Source of the DNA: a virus
Length of the DNA stretch: 20,336 nucleotides
IMG/VR virus record: IMGVR_UViG_3300025128_000452
Location: 1-20,336 of that record
Direction: 5' to 3' (one strand)
Translations under genes and position numbers: made by a program
The notes under the pieces: generated by a model
What the model saw: only the letters and a program-made list of their open reading frames with translations
The model's database searches: none
Told to the model about the DNA's origin: nothing
Shown here: one piece after another, positions 11,963 through 18,265 of the stretch
How positions within the stretch are numbered: position 1 is the first letter of the stretch
Layout of the letters: each line of letters begins with the position of its first letter

Positions 11963-12051
11963 TTTTTCTTTTTAGATTTCTTTTTCTTATCTTTTTTCTT
12001 TTTAGGAGGTCTGCCTTTTTTACTCCCATAAGTTCCCATACCTTGTGGCAT
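11959..12051 (-). CDS. 30-aa polylysine microprotein with GRP motif
   Basis: The peptide opens MPQGMGTYGSKKGRPPKKKK and carries 14 lysines in 30 residues. Small phage proteins with this G-T-Y-G-S-K-x-G-R-P-P opening are familiar to me from marine phages; their role is unknown. KKGRPPKK resembles an AT-hook core that binds the minor groove of AT-rich DNA. GGA lies 7 nt before the ATG, and the stop is ATGA-coupled to the next gene. It could be a DNA-binding or virion-packaged peptide. Confidence 0.7.
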   Translation of the reverse strand: MPQGMGTYGSKKGRPPKKKKDKKKKSKKKK

Positions 12052-12054
12052 ATA

Positions 12055-12219
12055 TTATCCTTTCATTTGTTTTGATATATACATATTTTTAACAAGACTT
12101 GTTTTCTTGCCAAACTTTTTATCTGCTTTTGCTTTAGCTGATTTATAACCTTTTTTACCTTTTATTTTTTTACCTTTACCTTTGTATTCTTTTTCCCAAA
12201 CTTTTTTCTTTTCTACCAT
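12055..12219 (-). CDS. 54-aa lysine-rich basic protein
   Basis: This peptide has 21 lysines among 54 residues: MVEKKKVWEKEYKGKGKK, then a KKGYKSAKAKADKKFGKKT core and a less charged end with VKNMYISKQMKG. It looks histone-like in composition but matches no family I know. It overlaps the end of the 84-aa gene upstream (ATGGTAG). It is third in a run of four consecutive basic small proteins, which suggests a common job such as DNA condensation or binding to polyanions. Confidence 0.65.
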   Translation of the reverse strand: MVEKKKVWEKEYKGKGKKIKGKKGYKSAKAKADKKFGKKTSLVKNMYISKQMKG

Positions 12220-12467
12220 TTTACTTTATTACTCCAATAAGCTGCTGATGTTTTGCCTTTTGCTATATTTTTACTATGTCTAGCTTTGAATGATCTTGAC
12301 CTTGCTGTGTTTTTTTTATCTCCACTTACTCCTTTTTGACCAAAACGAATTAACTTCTCTTTACCATTATCTTTAACTAGAACAGCATGAGATTTTGTTT
12401 TGTGGTTAGGAGTTCTTTTAGGTTTAGAATAACCTGAAAATTTTTCGCCTCTATAAACAATTGACAT
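12213..12467 (-). CDS. Small basic conserved phage protein (DUF6321-like)
   Basis: This 84-aa basic protein has a familiar phage pattern: VYRGEKFSGYSKPKRTP, HKTKSHAVLVKDNGKEKLIRF, GQKGVSGD and a C-terminal SFKARHSKNIAKGKTSAAYW-SNKVKW. I link it to DUF6321, common in cyanophage- and pelagiphage-type genomes, with moderate confidence. Its biochemical role is not known. Its ATG shares bases with the stop of the preceding microprotein gene. The basic, R/K-rich C-terminal half may bind nucleic acid. Confidence 0.75.
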   Translation of the reverse strand: MSIVYRGEKFSGYSKPKRTPNHKTKSHAVLVKDNGKEKLIRFGQKGVSGDKKNTARSRSFKARHSKNIAKGKTSAAYWSNKVKW

Positions 12468-12586
12468 TATTTTTTCTTTTTCTTTTTCTTCTTTATTTTT
12501 TTGCCATATTTTTTAGACCACTCTTTAGCAATCGCAGGTTTGTTTTTATACATATACCTGCGTTGCTTTTCAGATTTAAAGGGCAT
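12467..12586 (-). CDS. 39-aa microprotein with polylysine tail
   Basis: It opens MPFKSEKQRRYMYKNKPAIA, a pattern seen in tiny proteins of many tailed phages, and ends with eight consecutive lysines (17 lysines in all). AGGAG lies 5 nt upstream of ATG 12586, a strong ribosome site, so the gene is very likely real despite its size. The start overlaps the preceding stop (TAATG). Function unknown; the tail suggests binding to DNA, RNA or the cell envelope. Confidence 0.75.
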   Translation of the reverse strand: MPFKSEKQRRYMYKNKPAIAKEWSKKYGKKIKKKKKKKK

Positions 12587-12720
12587 TAAGCTCCTGGAAT
12601 AATAATAACTTTAAGAATCACAAGAACAACAACAACTACGATACCTGCTTTAATCCAGTCCTTCATACCCCAGTCGTTCCATTCCTTTAAATGATTCCAT
12701 AGGTCTTTAATAAGATTCAT
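12586..12720 (-). CDS. 44-aa single-span membrane protein
   Basis: AGGAGG lies 5 nt before ATG 12720, an almost ideal ribosome site. An amphipathic tryptophan-rich N-terminus (MNLIKDLWNHLKEWNDWGMK) precedes one span rich in valine and isoleucine (about residues 25-42). I know this type of protein from marine phage lysis regions. It lies directly after the holin gene, so it may assist lysis as an antiholin- or pinholin-like partner, which is unproven. Confidence 0.75.
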   Translation of the reverse strand: MNLIKDLWNHLKEWNDWGMKDWIKAGIVVVVVLVILKVIIIPGA

Positions 12721-12729
12721 CTTACCTCC

Positions 12730-13110
12730 TTATTTTTTAAAAAATTTACTTGCTCCTTTAATCCCAAACGAAGCTGATACAATCACACCTAATGTGTATT
12801 TATACCAATCTGGAGTTTGAGATAATGCTTCAAATCCTCTTTCAACATATTCTACTGTAAAAGGAAGGAAGCAAAGTAGTAAGGGAATTGAAAAAAGTAT
12901 GGTTAAATATTCATCTTTCCACGATCCTTCAGCTTGTTTAATAGCTTGGACATCCCACTCAACTTCGCCAGAAATTTGCTTATTCAACATTTCTGTTTCA
13001 GCTTTTATTTTGGTTAATTTTTGTTCTGCTTTAGCTTTTTTACTTGCAACTACTCCTTTAACAACATCTCCTGCAACACCAAGTAAAGGTTTAATTAATA
13101 AATTTAACAT
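12730..13110 (-). CDS. Holin of the 3-TM (GTA-holin-like) family
   Basis: This 126-aa protein matches the three-span holin family first described for gene-transfer-agent release. The N-terminal hydrophobic segment (LLIKPLLGVAGDVVKGVV) is followed by a charged helix (AKAEQKLTKIKAETEML). Then comes the family signature QAEGSWKDEYLTILFSIPLL at about residues 59-78, a second span to about 87 and a third near 107-120. The holin opens the inner membrane at the end of infection. It overlaps the lysozyme gene by 7 nt, the standard holin-endolysin arrangement. Confidence 0.8.
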   Translation of the reverse strand: MLNLLIKPLLGVAGDVVKGVVASKKAKAEQKLTKIKAETEMLNKQISGEVEWDVQAIKQAEGSWKDEYLTILFSIPLLLCFLPFTVEYVERGFEALSQTPDWYKYTLGVIVSASFGIKGASKFFKK

Positions 13111-13532
13111 TGTTTCATAATCTCCGATAATCTTCTAGCTCTATTAGGCACTTGAGTTGCCCATTTAGAATCTAACATTTCTTTTGATGCTGTTTGATAA
13201 TCTTGTGTTTCTAATGCAGCAAACATTTTTTTAAATCTTGATACTCTTGGACTTCCCATATTAAAACACATATCAATTAAAACACAAAAAGCATCTGGAT
13301 GAATACTCTCTCTTGCAATAAGTTTTTCTGCATCCTTACAAGCAATATTAAAATCGTATTCAAAAGTTTTATTTAATTCTTTGCTATCATAGACTTTATC
13401 ATCATCCCAATTTTCATCAGGCAAACATAAATGCCCATATCCGATTGTTCTGTTTCCAAGATGATCCAGATAAACTTTATTTCTAAAACCTTCTTCTTTT
13501 TTAATATGGTCTTTTAATGTTTCAATGTCCAT
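13104..13532 (-). CDS. GH24 lysozyme (T4-type endolysin)
   Basis: I choose ATG 13532 (142 aa) rather than 13586, because MDIETLKDHIKKEEG aligns with the N-terminus of T4 lysozyme and GGGAG lies 11 nt upstream. The catalytic triad is visible with T4 spacing: Glu14, Asp23 and Thr29 (EEGFRNKVYLDHLGNRTIGYG). CVLIDMCFNMG and the C-terminal VPNRARRLSEI are typical of the family. It cleaves peptidoglycan between MurNAc and GlcNAc. No signal peptide or SAR segment is present, so it needs the adjacent holin to reach the wall. Confidence 0.9.
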   Translation of the reverse strand: MDIETLKDHIKKEEGFRNKVYLDHLGNRTIGYGHLCLPDENWDDDKVYDSKELNKTFEYDFNIACKDAEKLIARESIHPDAFCVLIDMCFNMGSPRVSRFKKMFAALETQDYQTASKEMLDSKWATQVPNRARRLSEIMKQC

Positions 13533-13726
13533 TTTTCTTGTAACTCCCTTTTTGCTTTTTCTAAATATACTGCTTGGTCTAAACATTCTTCAATAGCATT
13601 ATCAATTGCTGCGATAGCACTCATTGGTGTTGTAACCATTGTATTCTTGTATTTATTGATTCCTGCTTCAGAACGAGAAGCCATTTTATCCATTAAGTAT
13701 TGAACTAAAGGATCGTCTGTTGTCAT
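13514..13726 (-). CDS. Small helical phage protein, possible MazG/pyrophosphohydrolase-like
   Basis: I prefer ATG 13726, which overlaps the phosphoesterase stop as ATGA, over ATG 13741, which has GGAG only 1 nt away. The product is about 70 aa: LVQYLMDKMASRSEAGINKYKNTM, then AIAAIDNAIEECLDQAVYLEKAKRELQEK. The pattern of acidic residues in two helices ending with A-V-Y-L-E-K resembles the small all-alpha dATP/dUTP pyrophosphohydrolase-like proteins of phages. The metal-binding set is not complete, so activity is uncertain. It overlaps the lysozyme gene by 19 nt. Confidence 0.6.
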   Translation of the reverse strand: MTTDDPLVQYLMDKMASRSEAGINKYKNTMVTTPMSAIAAIDNAIEECLDQAVYLEKAKRELQEKWTLKH

Positions 13727-14433
13727 ATTGCACCAGTCCATTCTCCTCTATCATTAAGAGGCATTGCGTAAATAACTGGCTGTGAATTTATTATTGCACC
13801 TATACTAATAATTGGTCGTTTAATAAAGTTTTTTTGATACTTAAATGCTTCGTGCTTGGGATTAATACTACAACCTACACACATAGCAAAATTAAGAGCT
13901 GTTGGAGAACTCCAATAAGTTATCTGGCTGATTGTATGTTGATGACCAACCACCATTGAAAGTCCTAACTCTTTAGAACTAGATAAAACATTTGATTTAA
14001 AATGATGAGTAAAAAAAACTTTAGATTTATTTGGTAAGTCCAGAACAATTTTATCCTGCCAAGTCCATTTCCATTTTTTATCTATTTCTAAAATATCATT
14101 AATATTTCGTAAAAAAGAATTAGGTATTGCTGACTTTTCAGCAAGTCGTTGAATCCTTATGTCGTGATTACCATTAATAATTGGCATTGGAACTGGAAAT
14201 ATTTTTCGTAATTTTTTAATGCACTTAATGGCATCTTTAATTTCGTATTTAATATTTGGCAGCTCTGCACTATGTAAGTGTTGTGAAACACTATGAAAAT
14301 CCACTAGGTCTCCAATATGTAAAACCATAGTAGGATTTATTTTATCCTTGATTTTTTTTATCCATTCAAAATAACCTGGTATTTGATATGGAAAATGAGT
14401 ATCACTCAATATAAGTATTGATCTAGTATTCAT
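13723..14433 (-). CDS. Calcineurin-like metallophosphoesterase
   Basis: This 236-aa protein has all the metal-binding motifs of the family in order: Asp11-x-His13 (SDTHFP), Gly41-Asp42-x2-Asp45 (GDLVD), Gly88-Asn89-His90-Asp91, His143-His144 and Gly163-His164-x-His166 (GHQH). These coordinate two metal ions for phosphomonoester or diester hydrolysis; the substrate cannot be told from sequence. It lies in the lysis block. Its start is separated from the opposite-strand tRNA gene by 9 bases, and its stop is ATGA-coupled to the next gene. Roles in DNA repair, host RNA or cell-wall precursor hydrolysis are all possible. Confidence 0.85.
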   Translation of the reverse strand: MNTRSILILSDTHFPYQIPGYFEWIKKIKDKINPTMVLHIGDLVDFHSVSQHLHSAELPNIKYEIKDAIKCIKKLRKIFPVPMPIINGNHDIRIQRLAEKSAIPNSFLRNINDILEIDKKWKWTWQDKIVLDLPNKSKVFFTHHFKSNVLSSSKELGLSMVVGHQHTISQITYWSSPTALNFAMCVGCSINPKHEAFKYQKNFIKRPIISIGAIINSQPVIYAMPLNDRGEWTGAI

Positions 14434-14442
14434 ACAATCCCT

Positions 14443-14517
14443 GCTGTTGTAGCTTAGTGGTAAAGCACTTGCTTGGTAAGTAAGAGATCGAGGTTTCGAT
14501 TACCTCCAACAGCACCA
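14443..14517 (+). tRNA. trnT: tRNA-Thr (anticodon GGU)
   Basis: The cloverleaf is complete: acceptor stem GCTGTTG/CAACAGC, D stem GCTT/AAGC, anticodon stem CTTGC/GTAAG (one G-T pair) with loop TTGGTAA, T stem GAGGT/ACCTC with loop TTCGATT, then A-CCA encoded. The anticodon is at 14475-14477 and reads ACC and ACT. The G1-C72 and C2-G71 pairs fit threonine identity. It is transcribed against the surrounding late genes, and its CCA end touches the stop codon of the next gene at 14518. Confidence 0.95.
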
Positions 14518-14715
14518 TTAATCCACTAATTTAAAAAATGTATAGATTGCTCCTAGTATTGATCCAATAAATATGGCTGTTCGTATAGCACCTTTTCCAA
14601 GTGCCATTTCTTGTTTTAGTCTGATAACATCTTGGCGATTTTCTTTAACTTCAACTTTAATTTCATCTAAAGTTTTTTGTAAGTTATTGACTTGTGTTTC
14701 CCATTGCTCAGACAT
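14518..14715 (-). CDS. Small coiled-coil membrane protein (XhlA-like topology)
   Basis: In this 65-aa protein, residues 5-40 form a coiled coil (WETQVNNLQKTLDEIKVEVK then NRQDVIRLKQEMA) and residues 44-62 one membrane span (IRTAIFIGSILGAIYTFF). This is the topology of XhlA/hemolysin-type lysis accessory proteins, though sequence identity to them cannot be judged by eye. It lies between the glucosaminidase and phosphoesterase genes, overlapping the former by 8 nt. A lysis role is inferred from topology and place. Confidence 0.7.
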   Translation of the reverse strand: MSEQWETQVNNLQKTLDEIKVEVKENRQDVIRLKQEMALGKGAIRTAIFIGSILGAIYTFFKLVD

Positions 14716-15259
14716 CTTGACCTTTCACTATTAAAAATATTTCTGGGTATTCTCGTAATAAATAATCTACTGTTTTTTTAATTTTTTTTGTATATTCTTT
14801 ATCTATTGCAAAAGTATGCAAAGTATTAATAATTTCATCAAGATCAACTTCTCTTGTAACTGTTTCTTTATCTCGTACATTTCTGTATTCAACAAAATCT
14901 CTGCCTATATTAAGGAGAGTAATGTAATCTGCAACACTCTCACATTTTCTTCCATACTTTTTAAGAAGTATATCGCTATCAAGAGCTTTAATGTGTGGCT
15001 CTGTTTTATCAGTTTGAATCATGCCATAAAAATTATTACCTAATCTGGCAAATCGTGATTCTCCCCAATTAGATTCTAGTATGGCTTGGGCAACAGAAAT
15101 AACAACTACTGCTCTGTATTGAGGTGGTATAGCTGAATTAAAATGAACAGTACACTCTGTTATACCTCTGACAAATTCATCTTTGTTTGAGTATTTAAAA
15201 TCAAAGTTATAGCTAGATAAGCTGCACAACAATAAAGTTGCACATATAGATTTAATCAT
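14708..15259 (-). CDS. Secreted glucosaminidase-domain protein (Bax/FlgJ-like)
   Basis: The first 20 residues (MIKSICATLLLCSLSSYNF) form a likely signal peptide; the cysteine lacks a good lipobox. From about residue 28 the 183-aa protein follows the glucosaminidase fold (GH73-related): VISVAQAILESNWGESRFA with the catalytic glutamate in ILESNWG, then GNNFYGMIQ and SVADYITLLN. Such enzymes cut peptidoglycan at GlcNAc. As a second wall hydrolase beside the GH24 lysozyme, but with its own export signal, it could act at the outer face during lysis or be packed in virions. Confidence 0.75.
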   Translation of the reverse strand: MIKSICATLLLCSLSSYNFDFKYSNKDEFVRGITECTVHFNSAIPPQYRAVVVISVAQAILESNWGESRFARLGNNFYGMIQTDKTEPHIKALDSDILLKKYGRKCESVADYITLLNIGRDFVEYRNVRDKETVTREVDLDEIINTLHTFAIDKEYTKKIKKTVDYLLREYPEIFLIVKGQDV

Positions 15260-15260
15260 A

Positions 15261-15332
15261 TTAACTTTGTATTGCTAAAATTATTGACCCACCAATAAAA
15301 CTAACGAGATACATTGTAATAATTATTTCCAT
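15261..15332 (-). CDS. 23-aa membrane microprotein (tentative)
   Basis: The peptide opens MEIIITMYLVSFIGGSIILA, a single hydrophobic span. GGA lies 6 nt before ATG 15332. It ends one base before the start of the glucosaminidase gene. Size makes the call uncertain, but it fills an otherwise empty gap in a densely tiled operon. Confidence 0.45.
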   Translation of the reverse strand: MEIIITMYLVSFIGGSIILAIQS

Positions 15333-15368
15333 ACATTTCCAAAGTTAAAAAAAAGCAATATCCAAACA

Positions 15369-15605
15369 TTAATATTTGTCCTCTATAATTTTATAAATTT
15401 TTAAGTTACCTTCGCTGTCTGGTCTTAACTCAGCTTTGACTTGACCACATTCATAACGAATAACATTCTCTCTACCTTCTGCTAAATTTCTTTCAGCTTC
15501 TCTTTTAGCTTTTAAACAATGAGATAAACCATCTGTTATCATGTGTCCGTCTAACGAACCATTAACAAACATACAAAGACTAAAAACTGTTTCAATGACT
15601 CCCAT
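15369..15605 (-). CDS. Small exported-looking cysteine protein, unknown
   Basis: This is a 78-aa protein. The N-terminus MGVIETVFSLCMFVNGSL is hydrophobic and could be a short signal or anchor. Cysteines at residues 11, 30 and 53 lie in contexts (SLCMFV, SHCLKAKREAERN, YECGQVKAEL) that recall small phage proteins with a conserved C...C-L-K-x-K-R-x-x-E-R pattern. Function unknown. Its start overlaps the end of the next upstream gene by 14 nt. A disulfide-stabilised periplasmic protein is possible. Confidence 0.6.
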   Translation of the reverse strand: MGVIETVFSLCMFVNGSLDGHMITDGLSHCLKAKREAERNLAEGRENVIRYECGQVKAELRPDSEGNLKIYKIIEDKY

Positions 15606-15951
15606 TATTTCTTACCTTATCCTTTAATAATTCTATATTTTTTTGCATTTCTTCAACTTGGTCTTTTAAAAAAGTTATGTTGATATTGTTGCTTTCAATA
15701 AACTGTATTTCTTTTTCCATTGTTTCAAACTGACCAGATAAAAATTCAATCAACATATATAATTCTTGATTGACAGGAGTTTGATCTGCTTTTTTTAAGA
15801 GATCAGCTTCCATAAGCTGTCTTGCAGTTTCTAATTGTGTTATTCTTTGAGTTAAATCGCTATATGCAAATATTCCAATTCCTATCGCCATAATTAAAGC
15901 GATTAAATTTCGCATAGGCATACTGATAGCAGTATTGTCTGATATTTTCAT
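15592..15951 (-). CDS. Membrane-anchored coiled-coil phage protein
   Basis: In this 119-aa protein, ISMPMRNLIALIMAIGIGIFAY (about residues 9-30) contains a membrane span; the motif S-I/M-P-M/I-R-N-L-I-A is one I know from marine phages. The rest is a long coiled coil: QRITQLETARQLMEADLLKK and FLKDQVEEMQKNIELLKDKV. The topology suggests a protein that projects from the inner membrane, perhaps in lysis or superinfection exclusion; the function is unproven. ATGA-coupled to the cysteine peptide gene upstream. Confidence 0.7.
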   Translation of the reverse strand: MKISDNTAISMPMRNLIALIMAIGIGIFAYSDLTQRITQLETARQLMEADLLKKADQTPVNQELYMLIEFLSGQFETMEKEIQFIESNNINITFLKDQVEEMQKNIELLKDKVRNNGSH

Positions 15952-16001
15952 TTACCACAATCACACTCTGATTTGCCACATTCACAAGGTTTATTTAGCA
16001 T
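15948..16001 (-). CDS. 17-aa cysteine-rich micropeptide
   Basis: The frame encodes MLNKPCECGKSECDCGK. Its stop overlaps the next ATG (ATGA) and its start overlaps the upstream gene by 11 nt. The pattern CxCGxxECxC is the same as at the start of the 96-aa protein at 11672-11962. The ribosome site is weak. The repeated motif makes it more credible than its size suggests. Confidence 0.4.
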   Translation of the reverse strand: MLNKPCECGKSECDCGK

Positions 16002-16167
16002 CTTCTATTGCCTGTAATCTTTCTTGTTCATTTTCAATTTGTTTATTAGTAATATTTGTAGGATTACCGTCAAGCCATTCTAAAGTTCCATCAGCTTTAA
16101 AATTTACAAGTGCATCTTCTTTAAGTGATAATACTGCGTCTATTTTTTGTATTTTTCCATCTAACAT
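15991..16167 (-). CDS. Small tail-associated protein, chaperone-like
   Basis: I choose ATG 16167 (58 aa), which shares a TAATG with the fibre gene stop; the ATG at 16218 would lie deep inside that gene. The product has a strand-rich start (MLDGKIQKIDAVLSLKED), FKADGTLEWLDGNPTNI and a charged helix to the end. Small proteins of this kind follow fibre genes in many phages, where they may act as assembly chaperones. Its pairing with the preceding fibre gene follows the pattern of the two fibre-chaperone pairs to its right. Confidence 0.6.
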   Translation of the reverse strand: MLDGKIQKIDAVLSLKEDALVNFKADGTLEWLDGNPTNITNKQIENEQERLQAIEDAK

Positions 16168-16700
16168 TATGCTAATATCTCCGTGCAAGTTAATTGATAT
16201 TGACCACCATCTTGACAAGCATAAACAGCACTACCACTTGAACTTTCATAATATATTTTGTAGCTAATTTCTGAAGTTGATGATGGGCTATCAAGCCATT
16301 CTAAATTTAATGCTGAATAGTTTGTGCCACCTGAACTTGGCTCAACTCTATATAATCCCCAGTTATAAGAATTAGAGCTTAAATTTGTACTATCTCTATA
16401 AAGAGAAAATCTAACCCCTGTATCTGTTGGAGATGCTGCCATTCCAGTGTAAAATCTAATTAGAACTTTTGAAGAAGTTGCAGAACAAGTAATCGTTCTT
16501 GCAATTCCAGTATCTACTGGGGTTGTGCTTGTTGTTGTAATATGACTTGGTACATCAGCAACTTGAGTAACAACTAATTGACCCATTTTTCCTGCCGAAA
16601 GATTTGTTAATGCACTTCCATTAATAGCAGGTAAATTACCAGTTAATATTGTTGCATCTAAAGCTGATGCTGACCTTGCATTAAGTTTTGTTAGTGCCAT
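16167..16700 (-). CDS. Tail fibre/appendage protein (177 aa)
   Basis: The N-terminal part (ARSASALDATILTGNLPAIN) resembles the repeat-type linker of phage fibres. Residues 37-177 form a beta-rich C-terminal domain with GKMGQLVV, ITCSATSSKVLI, FSLYRDSTNL, LEWLDSPSSTSEISYKIYY and a final TCTEILA. The same landmarks occur in the same order in the 288-aa fibre at 19152-20018, so the two share a receptor-facing module. GGAG lies 8 nt upstream of the ATG, which overlaps the preceding fibre's stop. Probably a receptor-binding appendage. Confidence 0.75.
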   Translation of the reverse strand: MALTKLNARSASALDATILTGNLPAINGSALTNLSAGKMGQLVVTQVADVPSHITTTSTTPVDTGIARTITCSATSSKVLIRFYTGMAASPTDTGVRFSLYRDSTNLSSNSYNWGLYRVEPSSGGTNYSALNLEWLDSPSSTSEISYKIYYESSSGSAVYACQDGGQYQLTCTEILA

Positions 16701-17941
16701 TATTTATTCTCCAATGCTGTTACTTTAGTTTCTAAAGTTTCTATTTTTGTTATTGCTTCTTGTAATGCTCCAGTTAATAATGGAACTAATTTTGCTTGGT
16801 CAATACCTTGATATTTAGGAATAGTATTCCCATCATTATCTAATTTATTTGTACCATCTTCATTTTTTTCTATTCCATCTTTTTCGCCAATAATTGCTTC
16901 TGGAACTATTGAAGAAACCTCATGTGCTAAAAATCCATCTACTAAAGTATTTGTTTCATCTACTATAAAATTAAATCTTGCAGGTTTTAATTGTTTAAGT
17001 CTTGTTGTTGCATCAAAATCATAATTTACATTTTCTTTTAATCTGTAATCAGAAGAAGTTGCATATGTTGTTGTACTATTTGTGCCTGTAATTTGACCAC
17101 AAGTAGAGCCATTTCTATTAAAATTAAGTATATCTCTATTATTATTATCGGCATTTGTTCTAGCAAGAATTAATGGTAAATCTGTATCTGTTGCAATTAT
17201 AGAAGCACTACCATCTGTTAAAATAATTCCGTTATCTCCTGCTTGAGTTAAATTAGAATAAGCTGTTTCAGTTGTTCCTATTGAAACTTGACCACCTTCA
17301 CTAATTCTCATTTTTTCATTACCATTTGGTAAGAATGATAAATGTCCACCATGAACACCTCTTACAAAAGCTATATCGCCAGATGTATTTTTAAATCTTA
17401 AATTAACATCACCATTAGCTGAATCTCTAGTTAATTCTAATGGCTCTGCATCTGAACTTGTAATGTTAACAACACCACTTGCAAAAGTAAAATTAGACTC
17501 ACCCTCTAAAGTATTAGCTGTGCCACTACCTGTAATAACTCTATTGTCTGCGTTATTGTTTATGGTAGTTCCTGCAGCAGCCCAACTATTATCTCCTCTT
17601 AAAAAATTAGAACTACTAGGAGAGCCACTAGCAGATAATTGAGCTAACCCAACTGAATCATCACTCGGTACTCCTACATCTAAAGTATCTCCTAATATTA
17701 AAATAAAATCTATTACATCTGAACTTGTTAATGCACTTGCAAAGGTAATTTGAGATGAAGCTATTGTATATGAATTTCCACTAGATTGAACTACTCCATT
17801 TAAGGAAACTATACATTGATTTTGATTTGGATTAACTGCTACTCCACCAACTAAAAGATTATAAGTTGCTGTGGCAGAGCAGGTTATTGAATCTGCCTTG
17901 CGAAAATTTCCCTTCTCAGGACTATTGCCTATGTAAGCCAT
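16700..17941 (-). CDS. Tail fibre with C-terminal peptidase S74 chaperone domain
   Basis: In this 413-aa protein, the N-terminus MAYIGNSPEKGNF is shared in form with the 288-aa fibre and likely attaches to the tail. Residues 110-125 contain FLRGDNSWAAAG and 140-300 a beta-rich shaft. The S74 intramolecular chaperone domain starts at about 295: SSDYRLKENV with the Ser297-Lys302 dyad spacing, PARFNF, and GFLAHEVSSIVPEAI, ending in a coiled coil. S74 domains trimerise the fibre and cut themselves off. Start has AAGGAG 9 nt upstream. Host recognition is the probable role. Confidence 0.85.
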   Translation of the reverse strand: MAYIGNSPEKGNFRKADSITCSATATYNLLVGGVAVNPNQNQCIVSLNGVVQSSGNSYTIASSQITFASALTSSDVIDFILILGDTLDVGVPSDDSVGLAQLSASGSPSSSNFLRGDNSWAAAGTTINNNADNRVITGSGTANTLEGESNFTFASGVVNITSSDAEPLELTRDSANGDVNLRFKNTSGDIAFVRGVHGGHLSFLPNGNEKMRISEGGQVSIGTTETAYSNLTQAGDNGIILTDGSASIIATDTDLPLILARTNADNNNRDILNFNRNGSTCGQITGTNSTTTYATSSDYRLKENVNYDFDATTRLKQLKPARFNFIVDETNTLVDGFLAHEVSSIVPEAIIGEKDGIEKNEDGTNKLDNDGNTIPKYQGIDQAKLVPLLTGALQEAITKIETLETKVTALENK

Positions 17942-18265
17942 CTAACTACTCTCCTTTGGGTTGTCATCTTTAATTTTTTGTATTCTTGCTTTCCAATCAT
18001 CAATATTTTTAAATATTTCATCAAGTTGATCGCCAATATCTCCATATAAATTTCTTCTAGTTGCACGAATAGTATTATTATTTTCTAACTTAGTAGCTTC
18101 GCTATTAGTATCATTTAGTTGTGAATCTGTTGGTTTAGATTTTTCAGAAGATATATTCCATTCAGAAATATAATCTTCGCTACCATCATTCTGTAATTTT
18201 ACTTCTGATGTAAAATCTGGCTCTCTTCCTAAGTATATTTTTATTTTACTAGCTAATGAACTCAT
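17942..18265 (-). CDS. Tail fibre assembly chaperone-like protein
   Basis: This is a 107-aa protein. The N-terminal half is strand-forming ([19 protein letters not shown]), followed by [19 protein letters not shown]. The C-terminal half is helical: [20 protein letters not shown], then a KIKDDNPKE end. The pattern of a Q-L-D...W pair and an I-K/V-K-x-DNPKE tail is shared with the 96-aa protein at 18865-19155 and recalls the XkdW/DUF4376-type proteins beside fibre genes. It begins within the stop of the preceding fibre gene (ATGA), indicating coupled production with that fibre. Confidence 0.7.
   Translation of the reverse strand: MSSLASKIKIYLGREPDFTSEVKLQNDGSEDYISEWNISSEKSKPTDSQLNDTNSEATKLENNNTIRATRRNLYGDIGDQLDEIFKNIDDWKARIQKIKDDNPKESS

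Noticed and set aside
14443-14517. tRNA considered as an attachment-site remnant
   Set aside because: It is complete, far from the integrase gene (3 kb) and inside a continuous late operon, so a carried tRNA gene is the simpler reading.
12899-16267. Rightward frames at 12899-13120, 14816-15043 and 15935-16267
   Set aside because: They are antisense to the holin, glucosaminidase and tail/membrane genes, and the products look like shadow translations.
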